This document shows positions 1-6,558 of a stretch of 12,045 nt of DNA, piece by piece. The number at the start of each line of letters is the position of its first letter. Position 1 is the first letter of the stretch. The position numbers were made by a program, and so were the translations under genes. Source of the stretch: CAG-791 sp003447895 (GTDB lineage Bacteria; Bacillota; Clostridia; Lachnospirales; Lachnospiraceae); assembly GCA_946620035.1 (NCBI GenBank), contig CAMOMX010000061.1:1-12045 (forward strand). Direction: 5' to 3'. The notes beneath the pieces were generated by a model that searched no databases, was not told the origin of the DNA, and worked only from the letters and a program-made list of their open reading frames with translations.

Positions 1-2
1 CT

Positions 3-44
3 AAAAAAGCTGCCGTGCCGGGATTTCGTTTCCCGACACGGCAG
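3..44 (-). terminator. Rho-independent terminator of glgA
   Basis: An inverted repeat pairs 10-17 with 37-44 and 19-23 with 31-35, leaving a 7-base loop. The flanking A run at 3-8 becomes a U run on the minus strand, 36 bases past the glgA stop. The one imperfect pair (18 with 36) is a U-G wobble in minus-strand RNA but a C-A mismatch in plus-strand RNA, which supports the minus orientation. A shorter T run at 45-48 could give weak termination for traffic on the plus strand. Confidence 0.88.
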
Positions 45-80
45 TTTTGTAATTTCGCTATCTTTTGGCAATTGTGATGA

Positions 81-1547
81 TCAGCGGCCGATCATCCAGT
101 CATACATCTCCTGATACTTGAGCGCCGACTGCTTCCAGGAGAAGTCCGCTCTCATGGCGCGCTCCACCATCTTGTTCCAGTCTCTCTTCTTGTCATAGTA
201 GATCTTCTCCGCATAGCGTACCGCGTGCATCATCTCATGCGCGTTGTAGTTCGCGAATGTGAAGCCTGTGCCCGTGTTCTCGTACTCGTTGTAAGGCTCT
301 ACCGTATCCTTGAGGCCGCCTGTCTCGCGGACGATCGGCAGTGTGCCGTAGCGGAGGGACATCAGCTGGCTGAGTCCGCAGGGCTCGAACAGAGAAGGCA
401 TCAGGAAAGCATCGGAAGCCGCATAGATCTTGTGGGACAGCTCATCGGAGTAGTAGATGTTGGCAGAGATCTTGTCGTTGTACTTCCAGTCGAAGTATCG
501 GAACATGTTCTCGTATCTCTCCTCACCTGTTCCGAGAACGACGATCTGGATCGCGTCGAGGGAGAGCATCTCCTCAAGAACATAGGCGATCAGGTCGAAC
601 CCCTTCTGGTCTGTGAGACGGGACACGATACCGATCATGAAGCACTTCTCGTCCTGCTTAAGGCCCAGCTCCTTCTGGAGCGCGATCTTGTTCTTGATCT
701 TGTTCCTTCGGAAATCATCCACCGTGTAGGGCTTGAAGATCTTCTTGTCGTTGTCCGGGCTGAAGTCTGTGTAGTCGATGCCGTTCAGGATACCGCGAAG
801 GTCATTGGCGCGGGCATTCATGAGTCCGTCAAGTCCCTCGCCGTAGAACTGCGTCTTGATCTCTTCCGCATAGGTCGGGCTGACGGTCGTGATGGCATCC
901 GCATAGACGAGGCCGCCCTTTAAGAGGTTAGCGTCCTTATAGGCTTCCAGTTTGTCCGGTGTGAAGTAGTAGCCGGAAAGGCCTGTGATGTCCTCCACAT
1001 CCTTTACATTCCACTTGCCCTGGAACTTCAGGTTGTGGATGGTCATGACGGTCTTGATTCCGCGGAAGAATTCGTTCTCCTGGAATCTCTCCTTGAGATA
1101 TACGGGAACGAGGCCGGTCTGCCAGTCATGGCAGTGGATCAGGTCGGGCCTGAAGCCGATCGAGGGAAGGGCCGACAGGCATGCCATGGAGAAATAAGCA
1201 AATCTCGTGATCTCGAACAGCGGGTCATCCGTATAAGGCTTATCGCTTGTGAAGAATCCTTCATTATCGATGAAATAGAAGGTGATCCCGTTCTTCACTG
1301 TCCTTAGAACGCCTACATATTCACTCTTCCAGTGATAGTCCATATAGAAATGTGTGACATATTCCATCTGATCCTTGACATCCTGTTTCATGCAGGAGTA
1401 CTTGGGAATCATGACTCTTACATCATAGTATTCCGGGTCAATGTCCTTGGGAAGAGAACCGACGACGTCAGCCAGTCCACCGGTCTTGATGAACGGAACG
1501 CACTCTGATGCGACAAATAATATTTTCTTTTTTTCGTTTTCTGCCAT
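81..1547 (-). CDS. glgA: Glycogen (starch) synthase, ADP-glucose type, GT5 family
   Basis: Transfers glucose from ADP-glucose to the non-reducing end of an alpha-1,4-glucan in cytoplasmic glycogen synthesis. The 488 residues match the usual 475-490 of bacterial GlgA. The N-terminal glucosyl-nucleotide-binding signature KTGGLADVVGSLPK lies at residues 21-34. HCHDW (138-142) and IHNLKFQGKW (170-179) follow in the first Rossmann half. SRLTDQKG (309-316), EPCG (388-391, with the retaining-GT-B glutamate) and GGLKDTV (410-416) mark the second half. The C-terminal FSWKQSALKYQEMY is typical. The ATG start is preceded by AGGGGG at 7 bases. It has its own promoter and terminator and is apparently monocistronic; no glgC, glgD or glgB lies in the window, so the rest of the pathway is elsewhere. 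The sugar donor is inferred from family membership. Confidence 0.96.
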   Translation of the reverse strand: MAENEKKKILFVASECVPFIKTGGLADVVGSLPKDIDPEYYDVRVMIPKYSCMKQDVKDQMEYVTHFYMDYHWKSEYVGVLRTVKNGITFYFIDNEGFFTSDKPYTDDPLFEITRFAYFSMACLSALPSIGFRPDLIHCHDWQTGLVPVYLKERFQENEFFRGIKTVMTIHNLKFQGKWNVKDVEDITGLSGYYFTPDKLEAYKDANLLKGGLVYADAITTVSPTYAEEIKTQFYGEGLDGLMNARANDLRGILNGIDYTDFSPDNDKKIFKPYTVDDFRRNKIKNKIALQKELGLKQDEKCFMIGIVSRLTDQKGFDLIAYVLEEMLSLDAIQIVVLGTGEERYENMFRYFDWKYNDKISANIYYSDELSHKIYAASDAFLMPSLFEPCGLSQLMSLRYGTLPIVRETGGLKDTVEPYNEYENTGTGFTFANYNAHEMMHAVRYAEKIYYDKKRDWNKMVERAMRADFSWKQSALKYQEMYDWMIGR

Positions 1548-1604
1548 TGGTTGACCCCCTTCTAATCAAAGCTTTACGCCGCAATTTAGCGAATTGATAG
1601 GAAT

Positions 1605-1634
1605 ATTATACCCTATATAAGAGATTTTTGTGCA
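1605..1634 (-). promoter_or_regulatory. Predicted sigma-A promoter of glgA
   Basis: On the minus strand, TGCACA (complement of 1629-1634) and a perfect TATAAT (complement of 1605-1610) are separated by 18 bases. Transcription would start near 1598 and give a leader of about 50 bases. The promoter lies just past the rny terminator, so glgA expression should be largely uncoupled from rny. Confidence 0.65.
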
Positions 1635-1654
1635 TTCTTCTTATAAATTCTTCG

Positions 1655-1692
1655 AAAAAAATATGGAGACGGAATTTCTTCCGTCTCCATAT
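1655..1692 (-). terminator. Strong Rho-independent terminator of rny
   Basis: Perfect 14-bp stem (1661-1674 with 1679-1692) and a 4-base loop. The RNA loop reads GAAA, a stable GNRA tetraloop, on the minus strand. The stem is followed by a run of seven U (complement of 1655-1661, the last base shared with the stem). It sits 27 bases beyond the rny stop. Confidence 0.95.
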
Positions 1693-1719
1693 GTCATCCA
1701 AAACCAACATTCATTCAGC

Positions 1720-3267
1720 TTACTTGGCGAAATCCGTCACTCTTGATTCTCTGATCACGCTGACCTTGATCTGTCCGGGATATTCCATTTCGTTCTCGAT
1801 CTTCTTGGAAATATCGCGGGCCAGAAGGACCATGTCAGCATCATTGATCTGCTCAGGAACTACCATGACACGAACTTCTCTGCCTGCCTGAATGGCGTAA
1901 GAATTACTAACCCCTTTAAAACTGTTTGTGATTTCCTCAAGCTGCTTGAGCCTGGTTGTATAAGTTTCCAATGTCTCTCTTCGGGCACCGGGTCTTGCCG
2001 CTGAAATCGTATCGGCTGCCTGCACGATACACGCGATCAGACTTGTGGGCTCTACATCGCCGTGATGAGATTCCACTGCGTTGATGACGACCTGGGATTC
2101 CTTGTACTTGCGGCACAGTTCCGCGCCGAGCTGTACGTGAGAACCTTCCATCTCGTGATCGACGGCTTTACCGATGTCATGGAGCAGACCCGCGCGCTTG
2201 GCCAGACGGATGTCCAGACCAAGTTCACCTGCCAAAAGTCCTGACAGCTGCGCCACTTCAATGGAATGCTTGAGCGCATTCTGACCGTAGCTGGAGCGGA
2301 AGCGCATTCTTCCGAGAAGCCTTACCAGCTCGGGATGGATTCCGTGTACGCCGACCTCAAGAGTCGCCGCCTCACCTTCCTCCTTGATCCTGGCTTCCAC
2401 TTCGCGCTGCGCTTTGCCGACCATCTCTTCAATTCTGGCAGGGTGGATTCTTCCGTCAACGATCAGCTTCTCAAGAGCGATCCTTGCAACCTCACGCCGA
2501 ATAGGCTCAAATCCGGAAATTACGACAGCTTCCGGTGTATCATCAATAATAAGGTCAACACCTGTCATCGTCTCGAGCGTTCGGATATTTCTACCCTCAC
2601 GTCCGATGATTCTTCCCTTCATCTCATCACTGGGAAGCTGCACGACTGAGATCGTCGCCTCGGAAACATGGTCTGCTGCGCAGCGCTGGATCGCGCTGAT
2701 GACATATTCCTTGGCTCTCTTGTCGGCCTCTTCCTTGGCCTCCGCCTCAATCTCCTTGATCATGACGGCGGAATCATGTCTCACTTCTTCTTCAACAATT
2801 TTTAAAAGGTATTCTTTTGCCTGTTCAGAGGTCAGTCCCGAAATTCGTTCGAGTTCCTGCTGACGCTGCTCGCCAAGCTTTGAGACTTCGTCCCTCTGCT
2901 TGTTCAGTGATTCTTCCTTGGCCTGCAAACTCTGTTCTCTGCGCTCAAGGGCGTCCATCTTTCTGTCAAAAGCTTCTTCCTTCTGCTGGACCCTGCGTTC
3001 GTTGCGCTGTACTTCATTTCTTCGGTCGCGGATCTCCTTATCCAGCTCACTCTTGGACCGGATGGATTCCTCCTTGACTTCCAAAAGCGCCTCCCGCTTC
3101 TGGGCCTCTGCAGTCGTAAGGGCCTCATCAATAATCGCTCTGGCCTTCTCCTGCGCATTGCCGATCGTCTCTTCCTGCTGCTTCTTACGGTAGTTGGAAG
3201 TAGCGATAAAAGTGGCCGGCACAGAAATTGCAAGTGTAATAATCACTGCTATGAGCGCAGTAATCAT
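1720..3267 (-). CDS. rny: Ribonuclease Y, membrane-anchored endoribonuclease
   Basis: Starts mRNA decay by endonucleolytic cleavage at the inner face of the membrane. The 515 residues match the usual 515-520. A single N-terminal transmembrane helix covers about residues 2-24. A long charged, Q/E/K/R-rich coiled coil follows at about 27-190. The KH RNA-binding domain (about 205-275) has its GxxG loop as GREG at 222-225. The HD domain carries H334, the H363-D364 pair in LLHDIGK, the HHGD motif at 401-404 and D419 in QAADT, so the metal-binding set appears complete. The ATG start has GGAGG 9 bases upstream. The gene lies 115 bp after recX with no terminator between, and has its own promoter overlapping the recX stop. 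Position next to recA-recX is common in Clostridia. Confidence 0.97.
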   Translation of the reverse strand: MITALIAVIITLAISVPATFIATSNYRKKQQEETIGNAQEKARAIIDEALTTAEAQKREALLEVKEESIRSKSELDKEIRDRRNEVQRNERRVQQKEEAFDRKMDALERREQSLQAKEESLNKQRDEVSKLGEQRQQELERISGLTSEQAKEYLLKIVEEEVRHDSAVMIKEIEAEAKEEADKRAKEYVISAIQRCAADHVSEATISVVQLPSDEMKGRIIGREGRNIRTLETMTGVDLIIDDTPEAVVISGFEPIRREVARIALEKLIVDGRIHPARIEEMVGKAQREVEARIKEEGEAATLEVGVHGIHPELVRLLGRMRFRSSYGQNALKHSIEVAQLSGLLAGELGLDIRLAKRAGLLHDIGKAVDHEMEGSHVQLGAELCRKYKESQVVINAVESHHGDVEPTSLIACIVQAADTISAARPGARRETLETYTTRLKQLEEITNSFKGVSNSYAIQAGREVRVMVVPEQINDADMVLLARDISKKIENEMEYPGQIKVSVIRESRVTDFAK

Positions 3268-3315
3268 ACAGGTGCACCTCCTTATTAAATTCGCGTTTCT
3301 CTGTCATTTCGGATC

Positions 3316-3362
3316 CCGTTTGCGCTGTCACGGCACACAACACGTTTCAAATCGCAAAACGG
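3316..3362 (-). repeat. Inverted repeat in the rny leader
   Basis: CCGTTTGCG at 3316-3324 pairs with CGCAAAACGG at 3353-3362, with one bulged base and a loop of 28 bases. It falls between the predicted rny start of transcription and the rny ribosome site. There is no U run after it, so it is not a terminator. It may be a leader stem-loop or chance. Confidence 0.35.
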
Positions 3363-3379
3363 CAGATTCGCACTAAATA

Positions 3380-3408
3380 ATTTTAAACACTAAACTGACC
3401 ACTGTCAA
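3380..3408 (-). promoter_or_regulatory. Predicted sigma-A promoter of rny, inside the recX 3' end
   Basis: The minus strand carries a perfect -35 TTGACA (complement of 3403-3408), a 17-base spacer and TAAAAT (complement of 3380-3385). The -10 hexamer contains the recX stop codon. Transcription would begin near 3373 and give a leader of roughly 105 bases before rny. This is one of the best consensus matches in the window. Confidence 0.72.
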
Positions 3409-3961
3409 GCGTATCTGTTCCGATTGCTGAGCTCATCGCGATCCGTACGGAGGCGGCATCATACCCTTTCCGGTAAAGGAACGCCTGCATCCTGCCTCTC
3501 TCCTCCCAGGTGGCATCCTCAGGATCAAACTTGCGTTTCTCCATCAGCCGGCGGATCTGGCGGATCTCTGCGCCTCCGCCGTGCTCCTCCCTGTCCCTGT
3601 CAAGGACCTCCGAGATGATTTCCGGCGGCACGCCGCGGCTCTCAAGATCCATGCGGATCCTCCGCCTGCTCCTGTCCTCCCGGTGCGCGCGCACAAAGTT
3701 CTCCGCGAATCGCACATCATCGAGATAGTGCGCGCTCTGAAGGTCCTCCAGCGTCTTCCCGACGACATCCTCCGCAAAGCCGTAAGAGAGAAGCTTCTCT
3801 CTCATACGGCTGCAGGTGTAGTCCCTCCCCGCGAGCAGGATCCCGCTCCTTCTGAGGCAGTCCTTGGTTTCCTTTTCAAAGTCACCAGCCTCCCGGCCGG
3901 AAGTCTCCGCCTCCGGCCCGGAAGCCTCTGTATTTTGTCTGAAGTTCTCTTGTCCCTTCAT
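3383..3961 (-). CDS. recX: Regulatory protein RecX
   Basis: Cytoplasmic modulator that binds RecA-DNA filaments and usually limits RecA activity. The 192 residues form the all-helical RecX fold made of three-helix repeats. CLRRSGILLAGRDYTCSRM (35-53) fits the family's first repeat, YLDDVRFAENFVRAH (79-93) is the most diagnostic motif, and GVPPEIISEVLDR (110-122) and the C-terminal FLYRKGYDAASVRIA complete it. An acidic, low-complexity N-terminal extension of about 33 residues precedes the conserved core. The ATG lies 10 bp after the recA stop with only a weak GGAACGGG ribosome site, suggesting translation coupled to recA. It is expected to be co-transcribed with recA and therefore SOS-controlled. 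Confidence 0.93.
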   Translation of the reverse strand: MKGQENFRQNTEASGPEAETSGREAGDFEKETKDCLRRSGILLAGRDYTCSRMREKLLSYGFAEDVVGKTLEDLQSAHYLDDVRFAENFVRAHREDRSRRRIRMDLESRGVPPEIISEVLDRDREEHGGGAEIRQIRRLMEKRKFDPEDATWEERGRMQAFLYRKGYDAASVRIAMSSAIGTDTLDSGQFSV

Positions 3962-3971
3962 CCCGTTCCGA

Positions 3972-5033
3972 TTATTCCGCAGATTCCTGCGCTGCAGATT
4001 CCGTCACTTCGGGGGCCTTGAAAGCGCCCTCGGGGTCAAGCCCGTAGTGCTCTCTCACTTTGCGGTCCACTTCCGCGAGAATGTCTGGGTGCGCGGCCAG
4101 ATAAGCCTTGGAGTTCTCACGCCCCTGGCCGATCTTGTTTCCGTTGTAGTTGTACCACGCGCCGCTCTTGTTGATGATGTCCACCTTGGCCGCGAGGTCC
4201 AGAACATCTCCCACATAGGAAATGCCCTTTCCGAACATAATGTCAAACTCCGCCTCCTTGAAGGGCGGCGCGATCTTGTTCTTGACGACGCGGATCCTTG
4301 TGCGGTTTCCGATCACCTCTCCGCTCTGCTTGAGGGATTCGATCCTTCTGACGTCCATTCTCACAGAGGCGTAGAACTTCAGGGCGCGGCCGCCGGTCGT
4401 TGTCTCGGGATTTCCGAACATGACGCCGACCTTCTCTCTGAGCTGGTTGATAAAGACGACCGCACAGTTGGACTTGCTGATCACGGCAGTCAGCTTGCGG
4501 AGTGCCTGGGACATCAGACGCGCGTGAAGGCCGACGTGGGAATCTCCCATGTCGCCGTCGATCTCCGCTTTGGGAACAAGTGCCGCGACAGAGTCCACGA
4601 CAACGATGTCGATCGCTCCTGAGCGGACCATTGTCTCCGCGATCTCCAGGGCCTGCTCGCCGCTGTCCGGCTGGGAAATATACAGGTTGTCTATGTCGAC
4701 TCCGATATTCTTGGCGTAGACAGGATCGAGGGCGTGCTCTGCATCGATAAAGCCGGCAATGCCGCCCCTCTTCTGAACCTCCGCGATCATATGCAGCGTG
4801 ACCGTTGTCTTACCGGAAGACTCGGGCCCGTAGATCTCAATGATCCTTCCCTTGGGAATGCCGCCCAGTCCAAGCGCGATATCCAGGCTCAGGGAGCCGG
4901 TGGGAATCGTCTCTATATTCATCTGAACGGAGGGGTCTCCGAGTTTCATGACCGCCCCTTTTCCAAACTGCTTCTCAATCTGTACCAGCGCCGCGTCCAG
5001 CGCCTTCTTCTTCTGTTCATTATCTAAACTCAT
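3972..5033 (-). CDS. recA: DNA recombinase RecA
   Basis: ATP-dependent strand-exchange protein. It forms filaments on single-stranded DNA for homologous recombination and stimulates LexA self-cleavage. The 353 residues are full length. The N-terminal helix region covers 1-33. Walker A is GPESSGKT at 69-76, the catalytic glutamate is E99 in DAEH, and Walker B is IDIVVVDSV at 141-149. The DNA-binding loop L2 includes FGNPETTTGGRAL (206-218), and the C-terminus is acidic (ending SAAQESAE). No intein or insertion interrupts it. The ATG has GGAGG 7 bases upstream. Its promoter carries a LexA box. recX follows directly. Confidence 0.99.
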   Translation of the reverse strand: MSLDNEQKKKALDAALVQIEKQFGKGAVMKLGDPSVQMNIETIPTGSLSLDIALGLGGIPKGRIIEIYGPESSGKTTVTLHMIAEVQKRGGIAGFIDAEHALDPVYAKNIGVDIDNLYISQPDSGEQALEIAETMVRSGAIDIVVVDSVAALVPKAEIDGDMGDSHVGLHARLMSQALRKLTAVISKSNCAVVFINQLREKVGVMFGNPETTTGGRALKFYASVRMDVRRIESLKQSGEVIGNRTRIRVVKNKIAPPFKEAEFDIMFGKGISYVGDVLDLAAKVDIINKSGAWYNYNGNKIGQGRENSKAYLAAHPDILAEVDRKVREHYGLDPEGAFKAPEVTESAAQESAE

Positions 5034-5051
5034 TTGATATCCTCCAAATCA

Positions 5052-5065
5052 CGAACGTCTGTTCT
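5052..5065 (-). promoter_or_regulatory. LexA (SOS) box of recA
   Basis: The minus strand reads AGAACAGACGTTCG. It contains the GAAC-N4-GTTC core of Gram-positive LexA boxes and agrees with the Bacillus consensus CGAACRNRYGTTYC except at the two outer bases. It begins 5 bases past the -10 hexamer and covers the predicted transcription start, a position where bound LexA would block initiation. Confidence 0.88.
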
Positions 5066-5070
5066 AAGTC

Positions 5071-5099
5071 AGTATACCATTGCCTCACACCGAGTGCAA
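5071..5099 (-). promoter_or_regulatory. Predicted sigma-A promoter of recA-recX
   Basis: TTGCAC (complement of 5094-5099), a 17-base spacer and TATACT (complement of 5071-5076) on the minus strand. The -10 matches 5 of 6 and the -35 only 3 of 6. The start would fall near 5064, inside the LexA box, giving a short leader of about 30 bases. Confidence 0.72.
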
Positions 5100-5182
5100 G
5101 CGGTTTTCGCAAAAAATCGAAAGTATATTCGAATATTTGTCTGGGGTCCTGCCGGAGACCGGCTTAGAGTAAGCGTCAGAAT

Positions 5183-5213
5183 AAAAAAGACCGGAAGTGA
5201 ATTCCTTCCGGTC
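5183..5213 (-). terminator. Rho-independent terminator of the 5264-7509 unit
   Basis: GACCGGAAG (5189-5197) pairs perfectly with CTTCCGGTC (5205-5213) around a 7-base loop. The A run at 5183-5188 becomes six U on the minus strand. It stands 50 bases after the stop of the 138-residue gene and separates that unit from the recA promoter. The rest of the 5066-5263 gap shows no gene. Confidence 0.93.
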
Positions 5214-5263
5214 CCATTATCCGTTCAAACGGCCCGTCCTGTCAAGGGGCGCATGGCCGCGGC

Positions 5264-5680
5264 TTACACCGCGAATTCCCTGAGTCTGATCTTGGGGATC
5301 TGAAGCTCCGTGAGGACGATCCCCCTGAACTGCTTCTGCTGCGCGGAGAGCGCCATGAGGTCCTCCACCTTCCAGATCTCCTCCCGGAAGATCTTGTGCT
5401 CCTTCCCGAACAGCCCTTTCTGAACGCCGGGAAGACTCAGCTTGACGCGCGCGCCAATGGCCTCATACACCTTCGCGCAGGGGTCCTCCGGCGTCAGGTA
5501 ATACAGATGGCTCTCCAGCGTTGTGTCTCCGTCCACTTCCGTGATCAGATACTGCCTGCAGATGGCCTTGAATTTGTAATAGGCGTCCTCATTTTCCAGG
5601 ATCTCGCTGTAAGTGCATTTGATGCCAAAATACAGCCGGTACAGGTCCTGCATCATATACTTGAAATCGCTTCGGTTCAC
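5264..5680 (-). CDS. Uncharacterised protein of 138 residues
   Basis: I do not recognise this family. With a GTG start it has GGAGAG 6 bases upstream (complement of 5687-5692), the best ribosome site available. An in-frame ATG at 5782 would add 34 residues, overlap the preceding gene by 23 bases and lacks a good site, so it is less likely but not excluded. The protein is soluble-looking, rich in aromatic and charged residues (DFKYMMQDLYRLYFG near the start, YYKFKAICRQYL in the middle). No signal peptide, transmembrane helix or cysteine metal motif is seen; its three cysteines are scattered. It is the last gene of a unit with the sigma-like and rhomboid-like genes and precedes a terminator. 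The open frame continues upstream to 5947, but that part overlaps the sigma-like gene and looks like a shadow. Confidence 0.72.
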   Translation of the reverse strand: MNRSDFKYMMQDLYRLYFGIKCTYSEILENEDAYYKFKAICRQYLITEVDGDTTLESHLYYLTPEDPCAKVYEAIGARVKLSLPGVQKGLFGKEHKIFREEIWKVEDLMALSAQQKQFRGIVLTELQIPKIRLREFAV

Positions 5681-5759
5681 GTCAAACTCTCCGATCCCTC
5701 TCCATGACGGGCGGACTTCGCCGTCCTTCTGTGACAGGCTGACTTCGCCCAATCTTCGG

Positions 5760-6500
5760 TTACGAAATATCTCCGATGGCATTTCCGGACAGGCGAACCG
5801 CTTCCTGAATGTCTTCAATGTCCATCTCGTATTCCCTGGCGATCTCCTGCACGGACACTTTTCTTCCCAGGATCTGCGAGAGCTCTTTCGCCCTGTCGGC
5901 GACCAGGTTGACCCTCTCCTCGACTTCCTTCTCCACGGCCTTCTCATCGAGGTTCTGCGCGATCAGGTCCTCCATGGCGTCCATGATCCGGCGGCCCAAA
6001 TAGCCGTCCACCTCATCGGGCTTTTCCAGAGGTGCCAGCTGTCCGGCGGCGATCGTCAGCGCCTCATTTCCGGTTCCGATCAGGTCCTCGATAAAGACGC
6101 CCTGTCCGACATAGAGTTTCGCGATGTCGACTACCTTTTTGAGGGAGTACTCCACCAGCTTCTTCTGCGCCTCTGCTTCGCCCGCCATGGCGGAAAGGCG
6201 CACCGCGTCCAGCACGTTCCCGGACGGGACCTCGATCATCTCCAGCATCTGTACATAGTCCGTGAGATAGTCTCTCTCCTCATTGGTGGTCACTTCCTCA
6301 AACGAAAGCGCCTCCCCGACTCCGATCCTCTTGCTCTTTAAATAGTCCCGGACCTGTTTGTCCTGCGCCTCACTGAGCGCAAGGTCCGCGAACGCCTCCG
6401 AAAGCTCGGATTCGGAGATCTGATTTCCGTTCTTCGTCGCCCTGGCTGTGATCTCGTTCAGCCTCTGTAAAAATAGTACCTGTTTTTGTCTCTCGTCCAT
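5760..6500 (-). CDS. Sigma-70-like protein lacking region 4
   Basis: Resembles a housekeeping sigma factor shortened and altered to 246 residues. Residues 5-60 look like region 1.1 (ISESELSEAFADLALSEAQ and then KSKRIGVG). Residues 109-150 resemble regions 1.2-2.2: AQKKLVEYSLKKVVDIAKLY, then DLIGTGN where sigma-70 has DLIQEGN. Residues 165-182 sit at regions 2.3-2.4 but read YLGRRIMDAMEDLI instead of YATWWIRQAI, so the aromatic melting residues are gone. Residues 190-240 match region 3 (LGRKVSVQEIAREYEMDIEDIQEA). Region 4, which binds -35 elements, is absent because the chain ends there. The ATG at 6500 begins the sigma-like homology; its ribosome site is mediocre (GAG at 6 bases, AGGAG at 16). 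A TTG at 6542 has no site. Function unknown; it could be a regulator that binds RNA polymerase or competes with a sigma factor. Confidence 0.85.
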   Translation of the reverse strand: MDERQKQVLFLQRLNEITARATKNGNQISESELSEAFADLALSEAQDKQVRDYLKSKRIGVGEALSFEEVTTNEERDYLTDYVQMLEMIEVPSGNVLDAVRLSAMAGEAEAQKKLVEYSLKKVVDIAKLYVGQGVFIEDLIGTGNEALTIAAGQLAPLEKPDEVDGYLGRRIMDAMEDLIAQNLDEKAVEKEVEERVNLVADRAKELSQILGRKVSVQEIAREYEMDIEDIQEAVRLSGNAIGDIS

Positions 6501-6558
6501 ACGACGCTCTTTTCCACTCCTCACAATATTTTGGCCCGGCAACCGCGCCGCGGCGCTG

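Noticed and set aside
225..923. Plus-strand 232-codon frame opposite glgA
   Set aside because: Antisense shadow of a well-conserved glgA; composition is Val/Asp/Glu-rich without recognisable domains.
3864..4622. Plus-strand 252-codon frame opposite recA and recX
   Set aside because: It lies antisense to two unmistakable genes, has no ribosome site of note and no family-like motif.
5683..5947. N-terminal extension of the 138-residue protein to the full open frame
   Set aside because: Upstream of 5782 it overlaps the sigma-like gene in another frame and is Arg/Ser/Trp-rich shadow sequence. The good ribosome site is at the GTG at 5680.
6545..6556. 12-bp GC palindrome between the rhomboid-like and sigma-like genes
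   Set aside because: There is no U run after it and no room for a loop in the full palindrome, so it is not a convincing terminator. It could occur by chance in GC-rich sequence.
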